Source: JBIOJM01 sp044450785
GTDB lineage: Bacteria; Planctomycetota; Planctomycetia; Isosphaerales; Isosphaeraceae
Reading direction: 5' to 3'
Assembly: GCA_044450785.1 (NCBI GenBank)
Contig: JBIOJM010000113.1
Coordinates: 1-27,179 of the forward strand
Length of the DNA: 27,179 bases
Part shown: in pieces, positions 23,601 through 27,179 of the stretch
Numbering within the stretch: position 1 is the first letter of the stretch
Layout of the letters: each line of letters starts with the position of its first letter
Notes under the pieces: generated by a model
Told to the model about the DNA's origin: nothing
Databases searched by the model: none
Seen by the model: only the letters and a program-made list of their open reading frames with translations
Position numbers and translations under genes: made by a program

Positions 23601-25742
23601 TTCACTCCCGCACCCGGCCCCACGCGCCACACTCACGGGCGAGTGGCCATGAGTTCCGACGGAGGGCGGCTCGCCTTCGACGATTACGATGACTCGACCA
23701 TCCCCACACCTGGTCAGCCCGGGGGCCGCGCGCAGACGCGAATCAGGGTCTGCGAAGTTCCCAGCGGCCGTGAGCTGCTCAACTTGCCTGTCGGAGAAAG
23801 CATCCTTTTCTGCGTCGCGTTCAGCTCCGACGGCCGGATGCTGGCGGCGGGGGACGAGGACGGAAAGGTGCTCCTCTGGGATGCCCAGACCGGCTCGGTC
23901 CTCCATGAAACCAGGCGGACGGATCGTGCCTTCCGCCTCGCATTCAGCCCCGACGGTCGCAGGCTGGCGGCGGTGGATCGAGAAAAAGTCCAGATGTGGA
24001 ATGCCCGCGACGGTCAGGAGGTCCTGATCCTCGGGGGTGCGCCGCCACGCGCGCAGGATGGAGGCTTCAACCCGACCTTGGCCTGGAGCTCCGACGGTCG
24101 CCGGCTCGCCTCGTTCAACTGGGACTCCAGCATCAGCATCTGGGACGGGTCGGAGCAGTTGATCACGCCGGCCGATCGCTGCCGCCGCGCTCTGGACCGC
24201 GTCTTCCTCTGGCATCTCAGCGAGGCCGAGGCGGCCGTTGGCAGCAGGCAGGGGATCGCAGCCGCCTTCCACCTCGCCAAACTGAGTGGCAGAGAGCCAC
24301 CTGACGTCACGTCACGACTGCGGAGGGCTCGCCTGTCCCTTCGATTCGGCCGATGGGAGCGGGCCGGCGACGACTACGAAGTGTGGAGCAAGAGCGGTGA
24401 GCCCGACCAAGGAGAAGCGTGGTTATCCTACGCCCGCGTCCTCATGATGCGCGGAGACGGCGATGGTTATCGCCGCCTCCGCGCCCGGATGCTCGACCGC
24501 TTCGAGAAGGAACCGCACCAGCTCAAAGAGACGCACGTTGTCCGCGCCTTTGGGCTCGCCGAGTGCACATCCGCCGAAGCCGCGCGGCTCGTTCGCCTCG
24601 CGGAGCGACAACTTGCCGAAGAACGCCGCTATCCCGTCAATCTCTACGCACTGGCGCTGGCTCACTTTCGGGCAGAGCAGTGGGAGCTTGCTGGTGATGG
24701 GCTGCGAGAAAGCATGGAAAAAGGCCCCGGCTGGGCCTGGCACTGCTGGCCGTTGATGGCGATGGTCCACCACCGGCTGGGCCACGCCGAGGAAGCAAGA
24801 AGTGCTCTGGCCAAGGCGTCAGAACGACTCGCGCAAGAACACACGCCGAACGAAGGCTCGACCAGCTCGTTCGTCGAGGAGGAGGGACTTGATTTTCAAG
24901 TCCTGTGTCGTGAAGCCGCCTCGTTGATCAAGCGGGATGCTTCGCCCCAGCCGCCGCCCGACGCCGAATACGTGCGCAAGATGATCCCAGCGAAGATCTC
25001 TGGAACGTACCTTGGGGGCCAGCTCGTCGTGTTGCGCGTGCACGGCCGCAACGCCTACATCATCAAGCCCACCGGCAAAATCGACCCGCAAAAGCGCTGG
25101 GTGTGGATCTTCCCGTTCTGGCTCGGCGTCAACGACGGTCACGGTCGATTGCACCACCAACTTTACGTCGAGAAGTATCTTGCCGCCGGGTTCCACGTCA
25201 CGGGCATTGACGTGGGCACGTCGTGCGGCAGTCCGACCGCGGCCGAGGTCTGCAACGAGTTTTATCAGAAGCTGAGGACGGACCATGGTCTCGATCGTCG
25301 GGCACGCCTGGAAGTGCAAAGCAACGGCGGACTGATCGGCTACGCCTGGGCTTTCCGACATCCTGACTGTGTGGACCGCATCGGTGGGATCTGCCCGGTG
25401 ACCGACTTCCGCACCTGGCCGCCGCCCGGCATGGCCAGCATCCTGTCCGCTACGGAGAACGGACTGGGCTACAACTTGACGCTCGCTCAACTCACGGCCC
25501 GTCAGGCCGAGTTCAACCCGATCGAGAATCTGGCGCCGCTGGCGAAAGCCGGCGTGAAGATCCTTCACATTCACGGCGACAAGGATGACCTGGTGCCCAT
25601 GCCGGCCAACTCGATCGAACTGGCGAGGCGGTATCAGGCGTTGGGCGGTAGGGCGGAAGTGGTGGTGATTCCAGGTCTGGGCCATGGGGGGCAGGTCTTG
25701 TACGAGTCGCAACCGCTTCTGAAATTCCTGCTGGCAGACTGA
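20613..25742 (+). CDS. transmembrane Ser/Thr kinase - WD40 - TPR-like - alpha/beta-hydrolase fusion
   Basis: 1709 residues; the ATG at 20613 has only a weak upstream site. Residues 1-166 include the helical planctomycete kinase leader (DQLNRWRAGERIPAEAYLARHP). The Hanks-type kinase (about 167-430) has the glycine loop LGRGGMSVVY, K196 in VALKVI, the catalytic loop HRDLKPAN with D289, DFG with D307, and MGTPSYMAPEQ. One TM segment lies at about 457-478 (GLMGALLVVLVTGFVGVAAQ). Fourteen WD40-type units (about 566-1180, FSPDGRRLA...VWD) could make two seven-bladed propellers. TPR-like helices (about 1215-1400) follow. The C-terminal ~260 residues form an alpha/beta-hydrolase: RWVWIFPFWLGVNDGHGR, nucleophile S1570 in VQSNGGLIGYA, D1658 in HGDKDDLVPM and H1691 in PGLGHGG. 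Topology puts the kinase inside and the remainder outside the membrane. The sigma gene lies 148 nt upstream, suggesting a shared signalling unit. Confidence 0.92.
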   Translation: MNEPVDGKSVPAEMNRGDLKGPTRSSGAETCEGLSDLGEQLTPGDENSEAGLVELLCSDQLNRWRAGERIPAEAYLARHPTLHGDGESAFELVYGEYLVRESLGETPKPEELCWRFPRFAERLRRQLDLHRALGDPGPAAEPASAPGSQGNDPDEHLAAVGPVLPGYEILRELGRGGMSVVYQARQVGLNRLVALKVINAKVYADVEIAARFRDEAEAAARFQHPNLTHVYEVGEFEGQGYLALEYAAGGSLQQKLAGTPQPPRESAQLVAELARAIHYAHQRGIVHRDLKPANVVLTDDGVPKVTDFGLAKLMEREGGMTRTGDIMGTPSYMAPEQARGTSADVTPATDIYSLGAILYEMLTGRPPFKGATSISTLNQVATQEPLPPGRLQRHTPNELETICLKCLEKEPRKRYATALDLADDLGRFLEDRPIRARRISRAEWLWRWCRREPAKAGLMGALLVVLVTGFVGVAAQWRRAEDKARAESRARSQAELAEGKARDNLYFSRIAQARLEWRLNNAAGAEQLLDLCEPERRGWEWNYLRNMSHCELFGVDLPELTYISSVVFSPDGKRFAFTGFDPYNDRDGRVPSPVEVWDRTTRRRLRRFVGPTQTMRLSFGPDGRLLAASGPRGAKVWDSTTGQEVSAWAPGGSLTFSPDGRYLASGGDHGVTFWDAATGREVRRFLASKGRVSFGADGQVLAISGPDAVELRAVTTGREIHRLPHGTGESEARQERFFREEGPELAFSPDGKHLVVATSPPRVWDAATGQPLYQLGGHAGAVPGVAISPDGRRVATAGVDSTIRLWDTETGAERGLLRGHAAWVECVAFDPEGWCLASGGRHAGQVKLWDLTRHQEYASLPRASSTALVFDADGSHLSLVTPEGVLQTRTTESGSMTVGARVDLSQQWQTPAVIADYSADGHRLVTVADDRFLVKVWAAETGRELATLRGLAASATYVACSGDGGRIAAAGLSKTKEGMSRDVKVWDTGTGQVLARFTPAPGPTRHTHGRVAMSSDGGRLAFDDYDDSTIPTPGQPGGRAQTRIRVCEVPSGRELLNLPVGESILFCVAFSSDGRMLAAGDEDGKVLLWDAQTGSVLHETRRTDRAFRLAFSPDGRRLAAVDREKVQMWNARDGQEVLILGGAPPRAQDGGFNPTLAWSSDGRRLASFNWDSSISIWDGSEQLITPADRCRRALDRVFLWHLSEAEAAVGSRQGIAAAFHLAKLSGREPPDVTSRLRRARLSLRFGRWERAGDDYEVWSKSGEPDQGEAWLSYARVLMMRGDGDGYRRLRARMLDRFEKEPHQLKETHVVRAFGLAECTSAEAARLVRLAERQLAEERRYPVNLYALALAHFRAEQWELAGDGLRESMEKGPGWAWHCWPLMAMVHHRLGHAEEARSALAKASERLAQEHTPNEGSTSSFVEEEGLDFQVLCREAASLIKRDASPQPPPDAEYVRKMIPAKISGTYLGGQLVVLRVHGRNAYIIKPTGKIDPQKRWVWIFPFWLGVNDGHGRLHHQLYVEKYLAAGFHVTGIDVGTSCGSPTAAEVCNEFYQKLRTDHGLDRRARLEVQSNGGLIGYAWAFRHPDCVDRIGGICPVTDFRTWPPPGMASILSATENGLGYNLTLAQLTARQAEFNPIENLAPLAKAGVKILHIHGDKDDLVPMPANSIELARRYQALGGRAEVVVIPGLGHGGQVLYESQPLLKFLLAD

Positions 25743-26138
25743 GCCGGCGCACGGCCCGAGTCGACATTCACCCGCCGCCCGTGGGGCGCGTGCCTCAATT
25801 CCGCTCCTCTGGCTCGTTCAGGGCTCGGGGAAAACGGGGACACAGGGGAACGGCGTCACGTCAACCATAATCACGAATCGGTATACTCAGAAAGTCGCGC
25901 CTCCTCATCGGAAGTCGACCTTTAATGACTTCACAGGGATCCCCCCCGCGTGCCGGAAGCCAAACACCGGCGGCTAGCGCCGTGCCGCTCAGATATCATG
26001 CGGCCTCCGATTCCGCCAACCGTCGCACATCGATCTTGCCGGTGACGGCGGCGGAGCGTTCTCGTCAGCGGTACGGCGCTAGCCTCGATTTCCACGGTAC
26101 CAAACCCGACTAACATTTTGGAGGTATCTCCTGACAAC
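25743..26138. other. intergenic region between kinase and transposase
   Basis: 396 nt. The open frames present (for example 25925-26113) have no ribosome binding site or family features. The main content is an 18-bp inverted repeat (25972-25989 / 26067-26084). A small GGAG...CTCC palindrome lies at 26120-26131, just past the transposase stop. No clear terminator is seen for the kinase gene. Confidence 0.5.
25972..26084. repeat. 113-nt element bounded by an 18-bp inverted repeat
   Basis: GGCTAGCGCCGTGCCGCT (25972-25989) and AGCGGTACGGCGCTAGCC (26067-26084) match in 17 of 18 positions as inverted repeats, separated by 77 nt. Inside, CTCCG...CCGCC...CGTC partly mirrors GACGGCGGCGGAG, so much of the element could fold into one hairpin. 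It could be a miniature inverted-repeat element or a structured RNA; the identity is unknown. Confidence 0.6.
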
Positions 26139-27179
26139 TCATGCATATTTGATAGTCAAGTGTCGATTTCCGAACCAGGGCATGGGGATAGGTTGATCCG
26201 TCAACCGCGACGCCACGAGGTAGGGATTGTGAGCCCGTTTGTCGAGCGTGACGCTCACCCCGTCTTCCTCGATCTGGACCGTCGCAGAGACTTCCAACAA
26301 ATTGCCGAAGATCGTCTTCGCCTGGGCCTTGCTATACTCGCGGCCGATTCGCTCGGCCAAGAGGCGATATAACGAGCTGGCCATCAATGTGATTTGCAAA
26401 TCGAAGTCAACCTTCAAGCCGACCATCGAGGACAGCGCATCGAGATGGAAGAACTGAATCGCCTCGGAGATTCCGTTCTCGATCAACATCCGCTGAGCAT
26501 AGCGCGTCACCAGCGTCGGGCAACCATTCTGGAAGTTGTTGGTCAGTAGGATGGTCGGCTCCTCGTGTCCCAGATCGATGATCGTGATCTGACGCAGCGG
26601 CCCGTCGTAATCCTTCAGATGGATTCGTTCGTCCAAGACCCGGGGGGTGCGAAAGGTCCGGGTCAAGGAGGGCAAAGTGATCCGGCGCCAGGCCGAGGCA
26701 GGACGGCTGAAGATCTGGCCCAACATGCGCCGGGACCGGCGACGGAGTGTCAGGAAACGAATACCCCGCCGGTTCAGCCGGTTCAGATTGGCGTAGGTGG
26801 TCAGTTGCGAATCGAACACCAACTCGGACGGGTCCTTCCCGGTCTGCTTACGCCAGAACTCGACGAATCGCAGGATTTCGTCAGGCTGTTCAACCTTGGG
26901 GATTCCGGCATGGGCGTAGCAGAGGACACGATGGCTGGCATCGCGAGCCAAGAACGTCAGGATGCCCTTCTGGCTGCGACTCCGTCGGGAGATGTAGTGC
27001 TTTTCCAAGGGTTCCGCTTGAGTATTGGCGGGGACGGTGTGGAAATCCAGGTCGAAGGACGAACCCCGTGGCAAGCCGGCTCGATGAACTTCGGTCAACC
27101 ATGCCTCCAACATGCGGAGACATAATCGGTGATCGACCCGGGAGCTGTAGGCGGCCAGATACGAGCGCTTGGGGACCGC
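26139..27179 (-). CDS. IS4-superfamily-like DDE transposase, 5' end beyond window
   Basis: At least 346 residues. The frame stays open to the window edge (upstream residues ...AVPKRSYLAAYSSRVDHRL), so the ATG at 27113 is unlikely to be the true start. Features are the first acidic residue in SSFDLDFHTVPANTQ, then EKHYISRRSRSQKGIL, the second in LVFDSQLTTYANLNRLNRRG, HEEPTILLTNNFQ, and the Y-x2-R-x3-E pattern YAQRMLIENGISEAIQFFHL with the probable catalytic Glu. The domain then continues to a natural end (KRAHNPYLV ... PWFGNRHLTIKYA). This fits DDE transposases of the IS4 type. The 3' end is intact with no frameshift. The IS end (terminal inverted repeat) should lie shortly left of 26139; I could not identify it without the other end. 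Insertion is downstream of, and not within, the kinase gene. Confidence 0.85.
   Translation of the reverse strand, partial: AVPKRSYLAAYSSRVDHRLCLRMLEAWLTEVHRAGLPRGSSFDLDFHTVPANTQAEPLEKHYISRRSRSQKGILTFLARDASHRVLCYAHAGIPKVEQPDEILRFVEFWRKQTGKDPSELVFDSQLTTYANLNRLNRRGIRFLTLRRRSRRMLGQIFSRPASAWRRITLPSLTRTFRTPRVLDERIHLKDYDGPLRQITIIDLGHEEPTILLTNNFQNGCPTLVTRYAQRMLIENGISEAIQFFHLDALSSMVGLKVDFDLQITLMASSLYRLLAERIGREYSKAQAKTIFGNLLEVSATVQIEEDGVSVTLDKRAHNPYLVASRLTDQPIPMPWFGNRHLTIKYA

Noticed and set aside
20874..24272. 1132-codon open frame on the minus strand opposite the kinase
   Set aside because: Mirror frame of the kinase/WD40 coding, with no family features and no start signals.
25925..26113. 62-codon open frame between kinase and transposase
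   Set aside because: No ribosome binding site or family resemblance, and it spans the inverted-repeat element.
1..27179. CRISPR array or phage gene cluster
   Set aside because: No regularly spaced short direct repeats and no cas or phage structural genes were seen; repeats present are protein-coding domain repeats.

Overview
The window looks like a chromosomal segment of a high-GC planctomycete, most plausibly of the Isosphaeraceae/Gemmataceae kind. The pointers are a PSCyt1-DUF1549-DUF1553 secreted cytochrome followed by a DUF1501 protein, an ECF sigma factor next to a Ser/Thr kinase-WD40 receptor with the helical N-terminal region common in planctomycetes, and a giant surface-type protein made of beta-helix, PKD-like and LamG modules. 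This is read from sequence features; no database search was run.

Layout. 1-1000 is a gene-poor, visibly less GC-rich stretch. It holds a decayed DUF3800-like fragment, two AT-rich palindromes and what looks like the 3' end of a class II (Ser-type) tRNA without its 5' half. From 1085 to 3384, on the minus strand, are a two-TM hypothetical protein, a secreted protein with two CAP/SCP modules (the second lacking the active-site residues) and a YkgJ-type CxxCxxCC cluster protein. From 3772 to 8483, on the plus strand, is the PSCyt1/DUF1549/DUF1553 - DUF1501 pair. It faces a small conserved-looking orphan (8500-8808, minus) across a 20-nt hairpin.

9007-19681 (minus) is one very large modular gene, about 3550 codons, now split into three overlapping reading frames by two apparent single-base lesions. 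The protein has in-frame tandem repeats, two LamG modules, filament-like beta repeats, a PKD-like part, three CSLREA-like/choice-of-anchor beta-helix blocks (one interrupted by an inserted LamG domain) and an abrupt C-terminus. It also lacks a recognisable signal peptide, so it may be a decaying gene or a mis-assembled one.

Divergent from it, 19862-20464 encodes an ECF-type sigma factor behind a perfect TATAAT box. It is followed by a 1709-residue membrane receptor (20613-25742) with cytoplasmic kinase, one TM segment, 14 WD40 motifs, TPR-like helices and a C-terminal alpha/beta-hydrolase with an intact-looking Ser-Asp-His triad. Kinase and sigma factor probably form one signalling unit. The fused hydrolase on the predicted non-cytoplasmic side is the most unusual feature of the window. 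The right end holds an inverted-repeat structure (25972-26084) and a 5'-truncated (by the window edge) DDE transposase.
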